Origin: Ferdinandcohnia sp036965165
GTDB taxonomy: Bacteria; Bacillota; Bacilli; Bacillales; Bacillaceae_L
Reading direction: 5' to 3'
Length of the DNA: 64,000 nt
Assembly (NCBI RefSeq): GCF_036965165.1
Contig: NZ_JBALOX010000070.1
Coordinates: 26,214-90,213 of the forward strand
Below are positions 24,218 through 33,698 of this stretch, in pieces (position 1 is the stretch's first letter; each line of letters opens with the position of its first letter). The translations under genes were made by a program, and so were the position numbers. The notes below the pieces were generated by a model. The model saw nothing but the letters and a program-made list of their open reading frames with translations. It did no database searches and was not told the DNA's origin.

Positions 24218-25036
24218 ATGCATAAAACAGCGGATATTATGGAAGCAACAAATTACATATTAAGCAAAACAGACCACCGCCCGACGAATGGAATGATTCT
24301 CGGTTCGGGACTTGGCACACTTGCAGATGAAATTGAAAATGCGATAGTCATTCCTTACAACGAGATCCCTCATTTTGCAAAGTCTGAGGCTGAAGGTCAT
24401 GCAAATGAGCTTGTGATTGGACAATTGATGGGGAAAACAGTTGTTGCGATGAAGGGGCGATTTCACTATTATGAAGGCTTCACTCTAGATGAAGTGACGT
24501 TTCCTGTACGTGTAATGAAAGCACTTGGCATCGAACAGCTTCTTATCACGAACGCTTGTGGCGCCATAAATACGAGCTTTACTCCTGGAGATTTAATGTT
24601 AATTACTGACCATATCAATTTAGTCGGGACGAATCCGCTAATTGGTCCTAACAATTCGGAATTAGGTACCCGTTTCCCTGACGTGTCCGAGGTTTATAAC
24701 AAAGGTTTGCGTGGAATTGCTGCTGAAGTAGCTAGTGAAAATGGGATTACATTGCAGCAGGGCGTGTATGCATGGTGGAGTGGACCCGCATATGAAACGC
24801 CTGCTGAAATTCGGATGATTCGTACCCTCGGAGCTGACGCAGTTGGTATGTCAACCGTTCCAGAGGCGATTGTTGCAACTCACTCTAGCATGAAGGTGCT
24901 TGGTATTTCTTGTCTTACTAACATGGCATGTGGCATTCTTGATCAACCGTTAAGCCATGAAGAAGTGATTGAAGTAGCAGGTAGAGTTAAAACTAAATTT
25001 ATTCAGTTAGTGAAGGGGATATTGGAGAGAGTCTAA
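24218..25036 (+). CDS. punA: Purine nucleoside phosphorylase (PNP-I)
   Basis: Phosphorolyses (deoxy)inosine and guanosine to base and ribose 1-phosphate. 272 residues. Phosphate-site motif GSGLGTLADEI, GRFHYYEGF, LITNACGAINTSF, YETPAEIRMIRTLGADAVGM with STVPE, and SCLTNMACGI are all in place for the trimeric inosine-guanosine family. The segment before GPAYETPAE reads YAWWS, rather unlike relatives. ATG 24218 follows AAGGAGGA. Divergent from ribokinase; together they complete a purine nucleoside salvage module with xpt-pbuX. Confidence 0.94.
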   Translation: MHKTADIMEATNYILSKTDHRPTNGMILGSGLGTLADEIENAIVIPYNEIPHFAKSEAEGHANELVIGQLMGKTVVAMKGRFHYYEGFTLDEVTFPVRVMKALGIEQLLITNACGAINTSFTPGDLMLITDHINLVGTNPLIGPNNSELGTRFPDVSEVYNKGLRGIAAEVASENGITLQQGVYAWWSGPAYETPAEIRMIRTLGADAVGMSTVPEAIVATHSSMKVLGISCLTNMACGILDQPLSHEEVIEVAGRVKTKFIQLVKGILERV

Positions 25037-25192
25037 TCGTATACACCAACAGGTGGTTCCTGTGTCCAAAACTAGATATGGAGTTAACCTAATGGATCAT
25101 GCTTTAGAAGATGGAAAAATTAATAGAAGAAGAAATCTAGAGGAACATTTTTGATTTTCACATCAAACAGCGCAATTGTACCGTATTAAAGT

Positions 25193-25226
25193 TTACAGGC
25201 CCTTGCAATCATGCAATGGCCTGTAA
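25193..25226 (+). terminator. Hairpin downstream of punA
   Basis: TTACAGGCC.TTGCA/TGCAA.GGCCTGTAA, almost perfectly symmetric over 34 nt. TTTTT occurs only 8 nt later, so termination is probable rather than certain. Confidence 0.6.
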
Positions 25227-25258
25227 GATCTGCTTTTTATTGCGTGGATTAGCACTTC

Positions 25259-25520
25259 CCCACACGGGTTTGCGTCTTCTCACACATATTTGCGTTGCCC
25301 CAGACATTTATTCGCCGGCTCACAGAGATTTGCGTTATCTCAGGCATATTTGCGTCGATTCACGAATTTATGCGTCGCCCCAGACTTTTTTGCGTCGATT
25401 ACCAAAGATTTGCATCGTACCATGGATATTTGCGTCAACTCCTACTTTTTTGCGTCGGTTTTCATGTTTTTGCGTCGAATACCAAATATTTGTGTCACCC
25501 GCGTACTTTTTCGCCACATA
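25259..25520 (+). repeat. 20-bp-period TTTGCGTC array, 13 units
   Basis: Units start at 25269 and every 20 bp through 25489 without a register change, with a degenerate last unit at 25508. Variants include TTTGCGTT, TATGCGTC, TTTGCATC and TTTGTGTC. Linkers of 12 bp are not conserved. It fills the convergent space between punA and the ROK regulator. Confidence 0.9.
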
Positions 25521-25557
25521 CCCAAAACATTTCAATTCCCAATCCCAACCACGAAAC

Positions 25558-25590
25558 AAGGCAGGGGACTTCGCCCCTGCCTCTTTTTTA
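25558..25590. terminator. Bidirectional terminator, punA / ROK
   Basis: GGCAGGGG/CCCCTGCC stem (25560-25581) with TCTTTTTT on the plus strand and TTGTTT on the minus strand. It touches the ROK stop codon. Confidence 0.85.
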
Positions 25591-26700
25591 CTCCCTTTCA
25601 AAGTCCAGCACGACTGCGGTTGCAGCACCTAAGGACTGAGAATAGGGCTCATTATTAAAATAAATTTGTGTTTTGGAATATGGAATCTTGAGGGCATTTT
25701 GCTCAAGATGAATCAATAATGATTGTTGAAAAGTCTCATAATGATTATATGGGCTATCTATTACAATCGTACCTGGATTTAGCAAATGGATAATATTGAT
25801 CAGGGAGGATGCCAAATAAATGCCGTACTTTTTGATTTGTTCCTGTAGAAGCTGCTCCCTACCATCGGGTGACTCCTCAAACTCCATTTGATCCAGCCAT
25901 TCCTGGAATGCTTTTCGGCTTATCATTTTCTCTAAACAGCCGCGTTGGCCGCAACCGCACAATGGTCCATTTGCATCAACTGAAATATGGCCAATCTCAC
26001 CGGAAGTCCAACTGTCGCCATTCCAAATCTGTCCCTCGGAAGTAAAAGCTCCACCGATTCCATCGCCGATTCGAATATAAAACGAGCTGCCAGAACATGT
26101 TTCATCCTTCATCCCAGCGGAGCACAAAGAAGCCATATTGACATTGTTTTGTACAATAATCGGAACAGATATCCACTGCTTCAGTTCTTCACTGACATGG
26201 ATATTCTTCCAACCAAGATTCGTGGAATGATCGACAATTCCTTCGTTCGCATTTACAATTCCAGGAATTCCAATCCCTAAGCCTACCACTTCTGGGTGTT
26301 CGACCAACAGGTTCTCAACGATTTTTCGAATCTCCAAACAAACCGTTCCCCAGTCTTTTCCGTCTACTTCACAAAACCCGCTCTCAACTGCATCCAAATA
26401 AAAATCGGTCACCATATATTCGATACCATCGTGGTGAATCGCAATTCCAATTGCTTTAAAAGCATTTTGATTTAATTCAATGACGACCTTTGGACGACCA
26501 GCCTTTTTTAGATCCTTGACTCCGACCTCTTTAATGATGCCGTCCTTTACATATTGATCGACAATCAGTGAGATGGTATTTTTGCTAACTCCCATCGCTT
26601 TCGCCAAATCTTTTCTAGAGGTCTGTTTATATTGCCGCAATAGGGACAATACCTTTTTCTGATTTTGTTCTCGTAAAACTCCCGGGCCTCTTGTTTTCAT
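25588..26700 (-). CDS. ROK family transcriptional repressor (NagC/XylR type)
   Basis: 370 residues from ATG 26700, which has GAGG eight bases upstream. An N-terminal winged helix-turn-helix (about 10-70, SRKDLAKAMGVSKNTISLIV) precedes a ROK domain with GIGIPGIVN, the zinc motif CGCGQRGCLE, and an RIGDGIGGAF loop. The catalytic Asp region of sugar kinases (normally ENDAN-like) reads QNNVN, so kinase activity is unlikely. Last gene of the amino-sugar operon, so it probably represses that operon in response to an amino sugar or its phosphate. Confidence 0.9.
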   Translation of the reverse strand: MKTRGPGVLREQNQKKVLSLLRQYKQTSRKDLAKAMGVSKNTISLIVDQYVKDGIIKEVGVKDLKKAGRPKVVIELNQNAFKAIGIAIHHDGIEYMVTDFYLDAVESGFCEVDGKDWGTVCLEIRKIVENLLVEHPEVVGLGIGIPGIVNANEGIVDHSTNLGWKNIHVSEELKQWISVPIIVQNNVNMASLCSAGMKDETCSGSSFYIRIGDGIGGAFTSEGQIWNGDSWTSGEIGHISVDANGPLCGCGQRGCLEKMISRKAFQEWLDQMEFEESPDGREQLLQEQIKKYGIYLASSLINIIHLLNPGTIVIDSPYNHYETFQQSLLIHLEQNALKIPYSKTQIYFNNEPYSQSLGAATAVVLDFERE

Positions 26701-26755
26701 TTCTCTTTCCTCATCTCTCATCCACAAACATACCGTTATTATACCAATTGGACCC

Positions 26756-27508
26756 TTATAATTTCTTAATTTTATGCTTAAATCGTGAAATAAACTGATT
26801 ATTCCATTCGTCGCCACCGGTGGCGTTTCCGCTTTTCCAAATCGGCGGCTGAATACCTTGCTCTACTAGTTTGGCCGTCGCCTCCATGGAGATGGAATTT
26901 ACAATATAGGCGTTCACAAATGTTGAGACCGCTCCTACTTTTTGCTCCAGATTCTCAATTTCAATCACCGCATCACCGACATCAATTTTTGAATCAATGG
27001 CGAGATCAACGACTTCATGCAGATTATGTTTAGATGGATGTCTCGCGGGATGTTCCTTTGGTGTATCAAGTGCATGCTGCTTTGAGGAAACTCCAATCGT
27101 TTTTACCCCTAGCCGTTTTGCTTCCAAGGCTGTGTCAATTGTAGCTGCATTAATTCCATACGCATTTATAATGATTAATAGATCACCAGATTTTAATTCA
27201 TAATCCTCTAACACAATCTTACCATATTCAGGTGTTCGCTCCATCGCCATCGACCTTAAAGCGCCGCCACTTAATAATGTTCCTTCATCTAAAATGGCAC
27301 TCACATGCATCAACCCGCCTGCGCGAAAAAATAACTCCTGAGAAGCAAGATTTGAGTGCCCGCCTGGTCCGTATGCATAGACAATTTTATCTTCTTTTAT
27401 CTGATTTGCTACCATCTCCGCGGCTTGCATGATATTCTCTGATTCCGTTTCAATTACTTGATCCATATAGTTTTTCACTTTTTTATAGTATTGCAGAGCA
27501 TACCTCAT
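26756..27508 (-). CDS. SIS-domain phosphosugar-binding protein (UPF0309-like)
   Basis: 250 residues with one sugar-isomerase (SIS) fold: YAYGPGGHSNLASQEL near residues 43-58, GDLLIIINAYGIN, and LGVKTIGVSSKQHA. The C-terminal half has the GAVSTFVNAYIVNSISMEAT block of the UPF0309 family. Proteins of this group sit in amino-sugar operons and may isomerise or cleave a phosphosugar; no activity can be assigned. Its start overlaps the nagA stop by 4 nt. Confidence 0.8.
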   Translation of the reverse strand: MRYALQYYKKVKNYMDQVIETESENIMQAAEMVANQIKEDKIVYAYGPGGHSNLASQELFFRAGGLMHVSAILDEGTLLSGGALRSMAMERTPEYGKIVLEDYELKSGDLLIIINAYGINAATIDTALEAKRLGVKTIGVSSKQHALDTPKEHPARHPSKHNLHEVVDLAIDSKIDVGDAVIEIENLEQKVGAVSTFVNAYIVNSISMEATAKLVEQGIQPPIWKSGNATGGDEWNNQFISRFKHKIKKL

Positions 27509-28635
27509 TCCTTATCACTCCTATATAAAACCTTCCCAGCCTTGATAGTTTCGACCACTTCCATACTCTTTTCAAATAAAATAAGATCGGCAGGAGCTCC
27601 TACTTGAAGGCCACGCTCAAGCCCCATGATTTTTGCGGGTAACACTGATGCCTTATCAATCGCCGTTGGTAAATCTGTAATTCCCATTTCAACGATTCGG
27701 TTTACACCCCAGAGGATACTTTGGGCCGACCCGGCTAGTAATCTCGGTTCTCCTCTTAAGTGAAGCCGACCTTCTTCTGTTAATGTCACTTCTCCACCAA
27801 CAGCAGCAATATAATCTCCCGGTGGCAAGCCTGCAAGTGCCACACTATCACTAATGATGACCATTTTATCTTTTTTTACTTTTTCAATCACTTTTAAAAC
27901 GGAGGACGGAAGGTGAAACCCATCTGCAATCACAGTTGTCGCCAGTTCATCCTCTGCCAACTGGTCCCATAAATAGTTCGGATGTCTCGGCAGCATGACA
28001 TGTGCGCCATTGCCCAAATGGGTCGACATTTTTGCACCTGCTTTGACTGCTTTCTGAATCTGCTCTGTGTTTGCATTTGTATGACCGATTGAAACGAGCA
28101 CTCCAGAATCAGAAGCCAATTTTATTACTTCATCGGCATGCTCCCACTCAGGTGATAATGTAATGATTTTAATTAAACCATATTCATTTAATCTCTGAAA
28201 AAACTTCCAATCTGGTGCTTGTATATATTCTTTGTTATGGGCTCCCCGAGGTCCATCCTCGACTGATAAAAATGGACCTTCTAAATGAATGCCCTCAATC
28301 ATTTGTCGGGCGAGCTCATTTTTCAAAACGGCGTTGGAAATTGCATTAACCAGTTTCAACATATTTTCAGAGGAGTTCGTAATAATAGTTGGATAAAATG
28401 ATGTCACACCTTGTTCGAGTAAACTCAAACAAACTTTTTCAATATCTGACTCACTTATATCGAGGGAATTAAAATCAACCCCCATATACCCGTTTACTTG
28501 TAAATCAACAAATCCAGGAGCAATATAGGTTTCATTTTTCACGTCAGCTAATTCGATCGATTTAATGATTCCGTCCCTAATCTCGATGCGTATCCCGATA
28601 TTAGTTTTATAATGGATGCCCTCAATGGTAACCAT
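27505..28635 (-). CDS. nagA: N-acetylglucosamine-6-phosphate deacetylase
   Basis: Amidohydrolase that deacetylates GlcNAc-6-P to GlcN-6-P. 376 residues from ATG 28635 (GGAG nine bases upstream, one base after the nagB-like stop). Motifs: PGFVDLQVNGYMGVDF (metal site entrance), EGIHLEGPFLS (metal Glu), SIGHTNA and STHLGNGAH (metal His), VIADGFHLP and IISDSVALAG (catalytic Asp). It supplies the NagB-like deaminase encoded just upstream. Close to normal family length (about 390). Confidence 0.92.
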   Translation of the reverse strand: MVTIEGIHYKTNIGIRIEIRDGIIKSIELADVKNETYIAPGFVDLQVNGYMGVDFNSLDISESDIEKVCLSLLEQGVTSFYPTIITNSSENMLKLVNAISNAVLKNELARQMIEGIHLEGPFLSVEDGPRGAHNKEYIQAPDWKFFQRLNEYGLIKIITLSPEWEHADEVIKLASDSGVLVSIGHTNANTEQIQKAVKAGAKMSTHLGNGAHVMLPRHPNYLWDQLAEDELATTVIADGFHLPSSVLKVIEKVKKDKMVIISDSVALAGLPPGDYIAAVGGEVTLTEEGRLHLRGEPRLLAGSAQSILWGVNRIVEMGITDLPTAIDKASVLPAKIMGLERGLQVGAPADLILFEKSMEVVETIKAGKVLYRSDKE

Positions 28636-28636
28636 T

Positions 28637-29395
28637 TTATTCATCTCCAAATGAGTCTTGATCCACGTAAAGGAATGCTTGCTCATGTGTTCGTAAAATG
28701 GAAGCAGGACATTCTGTACTAATTGGGCCATTTATAGTTTGATAGACGGCATCTCGTTTCGTACTTCCCGGAACAATACAGTACATTGCTTTCGCTGACA
28801 ATAGGGTTGGAATTGTGAGTGTCAAGGCATGCGTAGGAACCTCTTCAAGCGTTGCAAAACAGCCGTCATTTACTTGCTGCTGCCTGCACATGGCATCCAA
28901 TTCAACCTTCTTGACTACCTTCTTATCTTGGAAATCTGCAACCGGAGGGTCATTGAATGCAATATGGCCATTTTCCCCAATACCAAGACAAACAATGTCG
29001 ATCGGTTGTTCCTGAAGAAGCTCGGTATAGCGTTCAAGTTCTTTTTCATTTGAGCCATCAATGAGATGAACCTCTTTAAATGGAACTCTCGTAAACAATC
29101 TTTCTTTTAAAAAGTTTTGAAACAGCTGTGGCGCTTCCTGATCAAGTCCCACATACTCATCCATATGAAAAGCGATGATTTGATTCCAGTTAATTCGTTC
29201 GTCGCTTATTAGATGTTGTAGAAACTCATTTTGTGACGGGGCAGCAGCAAACACCATGCGAATCTCCTCCTGCTCCTTCTGAAGCTTTACAATTTTTTCT
29301 GCTACATCACGTGCCGCATATTCCCCCATTTCATAACGAGTTTCGAAAACGTAGTATGCTAATTGATCCTTATGTCCACTTCTTTTTACAGTCAT
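28637..29395 (-). CDS. Glucosamine-6-phosphate deaminase-like protein
   Basis: NagB/6-phosphogluconolactonase fold, 252 residues. The active-site stretch AFHMDEYVGL and the CLGIGENGHIAFNDPP motif are typical of GlcN-6-P deaminases. The N-terminal phosphate loop reads FAAAPSQNEF instead of the GTGSTP-type loop of classical NagB, placing it in the divergent deaminase group found in sugar operons. The predicted product is fructose 6-phosphate plus ammonia. It precedes nagA with a one-base gap. Confidence 0.88.
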   Translation of the reverse strand: MTVKRSGHKDQLAYYVFETRYEMGEYAARDVAEKIVKLQKEQEEIRMVFAAAPSQNEFLQHLISDERINWNQIIAFHMDEYVGLDQEAPQLFQNFLKERLFTRVPFKEVHLIDGSNEKELERYTELLQEQPIDIVCLGIGENGHIAFNDPPVADFQDKKVVKKVELDAMCRQQQVNDGCFATLEEVPTHALTLTIPTLLSAKAMYCIVPGSTKRDAVYQTINGPISTECPASILRTHEQAFLYVDQDSFGDE

Positions 29396-29398
29396 TTT

Positions 29399-30628
29399 TC
29401 ATTCACCTTCTAGTATGTTATCAATTGCGGTCTGGATTCTTTTTTCAGTTTCTATGTGAAAAGGCGCTGGCAAGCCAAAATAATATATAAACTCCTCGGC
29501 CTCATAGCCACCCTCCAAAGCTTGAGTTTGGGTTGGAATGTATCCGATCATGCCGTTGCTATAACCGAGGGCTAAGACTCGCGGATCAAGTCTTCTTATA
29601 TACTCACCGTACCCCTGAACCATTTCACCGTTAAAAAAGATGAATCTAAGCTCAGGACTTATTTCCACATATTGAATTTCTAATAAAGTTTCGTTTTTCC
29701 TTATATGTTTTTTCCAAATCTCAAGAACTTCGTGTTCAATCTCTTCATTTACGGCATAGTCGGTTTTGAAATGTAAAGGCAATTTAACGTATCGGCCTTG
29801 TATATGGCGACAAATGATTGATTCTTCCTTACCTCCAGATAAAATATCCTCGGCAAGTTGGTTACCAATCGCTTCCATGTCACGAAGGTTGCCCCTATAA
29901 AACTCATTTCCTTTAATTAACGCCGGTCTGACATCTCCACAGCATCCTTGTAAAAAACCTACCACCGCTTGGGGATACTTCTCTTTTAACCGAGAACAAC
30001 AAACTCCCGTATATTCAGCAGAAACAATATTTGCATCCGTTGATGTCGGATGGCAGGAAAAATGAATCAGCATTGCCTTTGTTTCTTGTTTTTCATTTTC
30101 AAATTTTATCATCGTTACATCTTTGTTTATTGGAACATTCGGATTTGGCATCATCCGAATATTATTTTCATCCTTTAATCGGCGGTACACACCAATATCA
30201 CCAGTTGTCTGGCTTCGCTTGATAGTTACTGGCTCTTTATTGTTGAGCGCATATCGAACGCTTTTGACTATCTTCTCTTCCAATGATTCTATAAAACTTG
30301 GTTCGATTTCCCCTAATAGACTTGTAAAGGCATCACTTGTTTGGGGACCAGAATGATTATGTGTGGCGTGAAAGCAAATGGATTCCTTCTTTAAGGAATA
30401 CTCACTTGCCAACCTATTTCTCCATTTCTGCACGGTTCTGTCATCCCACCAAATGACATCACCAATCATAAGCAAAAAGGCTTGATTTTCTTTTTCAAGA
30501 TAATAGGTTTTAAGAAACAGTGGAGAATGGACCTCCATTGCCTTCCCTTCCCGATGGGCAAATCCCGCCAACGAAATAGGTAGGTTCGGTGTAATTTCGA
30601 TCTCATGGGTACCTAGCAGTAAACTCAT
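29399..30628 (-). CDS. Neutral/alkaline ceramidase N-terminal-like hydrolase
   Basis: 409 residues without a signal peptide, related to the N-terminal catalytic domain of neutral ceramidases. ATHNHSGPQTSDAF carries the zinc His residues and SCHPTSTDAN and LQGCCGDVRP match further conserved blocks. Cytoplasmic location and lack of the C-terminal domain argue against ceramide as substrate. In this operon it may deacylate or hydrolyse an N-acylated amino sugar (inference). It overlaps the epimerase stop by 4 nt. Confidence 0.8.
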   Translation of the reverse strand: MSLLLGTHEIEITPNLPISLAGFAHREGKAMEVHSPLFLKTYYLEKENQAFLLMIGDVIWWDDRTVQKWRNRLASEYSLKKESICFHATHNHSGPQTSDAFTSLLGEIEPSFIESLEEKIVKSVRYALNNKEPVTIKRSQTTGDIGVYRRLKDENNIRMMPNPNVPINKDVTMIKFENEKQETKAMLIHFSCHPTSTDANIVSAEYTGVCCSRLKEKYPQAVVGFLQGCCGDVRPALIKGNEFYRGNLRDMEAIGNQLAEDILSGGKEESIICRHIQGRYVKLPLHFKTDYAVNEEIEHEVLEIWKKHIRKNETLLEIQYVEISPELRFIFFNGEMVQGYGEYIRRLDPRVLALGYSNGMIGYIPTQTQALEGGYEAEEFIYYFGLPAPFHIETEKRIQTAIDNILEGE

Positions 30629-31833
30629 GATTCATTCTCCAGCTTTAGAATTAAAATAAAGTTTCGTAGAATATGAAACGGGTCCTTTACCGGCAATGCT
30701 ACAACTTTTTGCAATGGTTTGCCCTGTCTATCCCTAATTTGAATCCATTCTCCAACTTCCCGCTTAGGATTTGGAAAGGTTGTAAAGCTATATTCAAAAA
30801 ACTTTTTATACCACTCTAAAAAGCGATCATCCTTCGTTTTTTTGTAAAGTAATAGCAGGGTGTACATGGCTTCAGAGTGTGGCCACCAAAGCTTCGTATC
30901 CCATGTATCCAGAATTAATTTTTCATACGGATCATTGATTAACCTTCCCTGCGGGGGTGCGCCATTTTTATCAACAAAGCGAAGCAGTCCTCCTTGTTCA
31001 TGATCCCAACCTAAATCAATAGCCTTTAATGTTACTTTTGATAAAAGCGGTAGAGCATTTTCATCGAGGCTATGAATATGAAACCAAACCGATTCCAACG
31101 TATGACCAGGGTTAACGTGGTTCGCAAGTAAGGTATCATCATTGTTTGCATCCTCTGGTCTTAGTTCAACAATTCTTCCATCCTCTAAAATGAAGTCCTG
31201 AATGATTTTTTCACTAATGTTTTTTGCCATTTTTTTGATTGGTTTAGATAGTTTTTCAGCTGTCTCCTCTATCTCTTGGGCCACATTTAATAGGATCATC
31301 TGAATCGAATGTGAGGAGTAACCCCTTGGGATCGGATAAGGCTCCGTTCTATAGCGCCCTTGCTCGACTCGATGGTGGATTGATTCATAGACCTGATAGG
31401 CGTACTCAAAGGCAACTTCATTTTTAAAAACATCTGCATATTTATTAACACCTATCACAAAAAAGCAATCCGCAAAGACACTAATGTCTTCTTGAATTGA
31501 TTTTCCATCATGGGTTACCGTATAAAGAACATGGTTATTTTCCATTATGGTATGGTTTACCAAGAAAAGGTACGTTTTATCGGCCATTTCCTTTAAGCGG
31601 TTTTTGTTTAAAGCAAGCTTCCCTTGCTCCACTAGCTGATAAAGCTCGGCACATAACCAAAGGAAACGCCCCTGTGACCAGGTATATTTATCCTTGCTAA
31701 CTAATGTACTTCCATCATTGGAGAAGCAGGTAAAAACGCCACCTGCTTCATCATCAAATGCCTTTTCCCAAAATGGCCAAAAGTTTTCTTCAATTTCATT
31801 TTTATAAAAGCTTACTAGTTTTTGAGTATCCAT
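30625..31833 (-). CDS. N-acylglucosamine 2-epimerase (AGE) family protein
   Basis: 402 residues of (alpha/alpha)6-barrel type. Signature blocks: YTWSQGRFLWLCAELY, NPGHTLESVWFHIHS with a catalytic His, and DTWDTKLWWPHSEAMYTLLLLY with the second catalytic His. Family enzymes epimerise GlcNAc/ManNAc, or act as cellobiose or mannose epimerases. With NagA and NagB, a ManNAc-GlcNAc interconversion is the simplest role. ATG 31833 follows GGAG; the symporter gene ends 14 bp upstream. Confidence 0.88.
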   Translation of the reverse strand: MDTQKLVSFYKNEIEENFWPFWEKAFDDEAGGVFTCFSNDGSTLVSKDKYTWSQGRFLWLCAELYQLVEQGKLALNKNRLKEMADKTYLFLVNHTIMENNHVLYTVTHDGKSIQEDISVFADCFFVIGVNKYADVFKNEVAFEYAYQVYESIHHRVEQGRYRTEPYPIPRGYSSHSIQMILLNVAQEIEETAEKLSKPIKKMAKNISEKIIQDFILEDGRIVELRPEDANNDDTLLANHVNPGHTLESVWFHIHSLDENALPLLSKVTLKAIDLGWDHEQGGLLRFVDKNGAPPQGRLINDPYEKLILDTWDTKLWWPHSEAMYTLLLLYKKTKDDRFLEWYKKFFEYSFTTFPNPKREVGEWIQIRDRQGKPLQKVVALPVKDPFHILRNFILILKLENES

Positions 31834-31847
31834 GACATGTCTCCTTG

Positions 31848-33362
31848 TTACAGCGATGGTGTTATATTGTTCGAATCCTTTGCTAACTCAGCATCGGACT
31901 TGCTTATCGCCGATAACAATTCTTCAATTTCCGGCTTAACCGGTTTGTTTTTATTTAATAAACCAAGACCAATAAATACTAATCCGGACGTAAAGATTGG
32001 AGCACCAAGCTCGATGTATAATTCCCAATCAACTCCGTATTTTGTTAAAACAAACATCGCTAGTCCTGCAATTATTGAGGAAATGGCTGCTTTTGAATCA
32101 CTATGCTTAAACGCAGGTAGCAAACCTAACAGCATTGGAATCGAAACTGGTCCAACGAGTGCTGCAAACCAAGAAATTAATAATCCTAAAACCCCACCAA
32201 AGTTATCTGAGAAAATCCCGATAATAAGAGTTGCGAAAGTGAACGTAAACGTAACAATCCTTGCAATTTTTAAAGATGTCTTTTGATCAAGTCCTTTAAA
32301 TTTACGTGACATCACAGGGAGGATATCCCTTGTAATAACGGCTGAAATCGTATTTGCATCTGAGGAAGTCATCGACATGGTTGCGGCAAATAGGGAAGCC
32401 AGGATAAGACCAATTAATCCTGCTGGTAAAAGCTCTTGGGTGAGTAGTGCATATGATTGTGTAGGGTCGTCAAGATTCGGTAAAATAAGTGGTGCCGCCC
32501 ACATTGGGAAGAATAGAATTAGCGGCCACACAAGATAAAGGATTCCTGAAAAAAGAGCTGATTTCTTTGCTTCCTTGCCTGAAGGGGACGAAATATATCG
32601 TGCTGCGAGATTCCAAGTTCCCCCGTTATAGCTAAAGAACACAATGAATACGAAAACTAACACATAGCCTAATGTATATGGTTCATTGAAGGCTTGGCTA
32701 TTGGCTGGTGGGAGTTTATCCCAGATTCCCGTAATTGAACTCACTCCGCCCATTTGATTTAACACAACAAAGAACATAACGAAACCCGCAATGATTCCTA
32801 CGATAAATTGTGCAAAATCTGTCCAAAGGTCTGCCCAAATACCACCAATCGTAATATAAATTAACGAAACAATTCCTGATAATAAAATTCCATACATAAT
32901 TGGGATTCCAGTAAAAACATTAAGTAAAAGTCCGATTGCTGCCCATTTTGCCCCAACGTCAAACAGTTTTACGAGTACACCACTCCAAGCCACTAACTGC
33001 TGGGTTGGCACATTATAACGCATTGCTAAATATTCCGTTGGTGATTCTATATCAAGCTTTGTTCTAAGTTTTGACCATCTTGGAGCTATTATGTAAGCGC
33101 CAACAATAACCGACAAAACAATTGGAAGCGCCCACCAAACATATAAGCTAAATCCATGTGTATAAGCCAAACCTGCATAGGCCACAAATACTGCTCCACT
33201 GTATCCCCCAACGTGGTGAGAAATACCGCCTAACCACCAAGGCAATTTACCACCTGCAACGAAAAAATCCTTTGACCCCTGTACTTTATTAAACGACCAA
33301 AAACCAATTACAACCATAAGTAAAAAATAAGCAATAACAACTCCCCAATCTAGTCCACTCAT
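31848..33362 (-). CDS. Sodium:solute symporter (SSS family)
   Basis: 504-residue transporter with about 13 membrane helices. WWLGGISHHVGGYSGAVFVAYAG, SPTEYLAMRYNVPTQQLVAW, and AATMSMTSSDANTISAV (Na+ site region) are family hallmarks. First gene of the amino-sugar operon behind AAAGGGGGAG, presumably importing the sugar unphosphorylated with Na+. Substrate inferred only from context (amino sugar or sialic-acid-like compound). Confidence 0.9.
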   Translation of the reverse strand: MSGLDWGVVIAYFLLMVVIGFWSFNKVQGSKDFFVAGGKLPWWLGGISHHVGGYSGAVFVAYAGLAYTHGFSLYVWWALPIVLSVIVGAYIIAPRWSKLRTKLDIESPTEYLAMRYNVPTQQLVAWSGVLVKLFDVGAKWAAIGLLLNVFTGIPIMYGILLSGIVSLIYITIGGIWADLWTDFAQFIVGIIAGFVMFFVVLNQMGGVSSITGIWDKLPPANSQAFNEPYTLGYVLVFVFIVFFSYNGGTWNLAARYISSPSGKEAKKSALFSGILYLVWPLILFFPMWAAPLILPNLDDPTQSYALLTQELLPAGLIGLILASLFAATMSMTSSDANTISAVITRDILPVMSRKFKGLDQKTSLKIARIVTFTFTFATLIIGIFSDNFGGVLGLLISWFAALVGPVSIPMLLGLLPAFKHSDSKAAISSIIAGLAMFVLTKYGVDWELYIELGAPIFTSGLVFIGLGLLNKNKPVKPEIEELLSAISKSDAELAKDSNNITPSL

Positions 33363-33447
33363 GTTTCTCCCCCTTTAAAGTTTACTCCCTTCAAACCAAT
33401 AAGTAACTTTTGATAACGCTGCTTTTCTCCCCTTTTTTGCCCACCCC

Positions 33448-33479
33448 CTTAATTAATCCTAATATATGACTAATTAATT
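33448..33479. promoter_or_regulatory. Possible ROK operator / promoter of the amino-sugar operon
   Basis: Two TTAATTAA/TAATTAAT motifs about 22 bp apart (around 33450-33458 and 33471-33479) surround a TATATT-like -10 candidate on the minus strand, about 90 bp upstream of the symporter start. The assignment to the ROK regulator is a guess. Confidence 0.3.
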
Positions 33480-33512
33480 TATAAAATACCATAACTATTT
33501 CGATTTGTAAAA

Positions 33513-33527
33513 TAAATTCTGAAAATT
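33513..33527. promoter_or_regulatory. CodY-box-like sequence
   Basis: TAAATTCTGAAAATT matches the CodY consensus at 12 of 15 positions in the divergent region between the symporter and LCP genes. Confidence 0.3.
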
Positions 33528-33644
33528 GCGGGGTTGCGGCAGGCATTGGGTCTGGCGCGGGGGATTTGCGTCATTCTAGGAATATTTGCGTCTCCATTCC
33601 AATATTTGCATCTTCGCACCTGACCTTGCGTTTCCTCACCATCT
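33525..33644 (+). repeat. 20-bp-period TTTGCGTC array, short (about 6 units)
   Basis: Clear units at 33565, 33585, 33605 (TTTGCATC) and 33625 (CTTGCGTT), with degenerate in-register units at 33545 (ATTGGGTC) and 33525 (ATTGCGGG). This copy lies in a divergent promoter region, about 55 bp upstream of the ECF-type promoter. Confidence 0.8.
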
Positions 33645-33698
33645 TGTATCCATCACTTCGACAATTTTTGTACTCTGAAACACTTTTTTCGACAATCA

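Noticed and set aside
25216..25658. Open frames across the second array
   Set aside because: Same artefact of the TTTGCGTC repeat; overlaps a terminator and the ROK gene end.
33395..33412. cre site upstream of the symporter
   Set aside because: TGATAACGCTGCTT fails the consensus on its right half.
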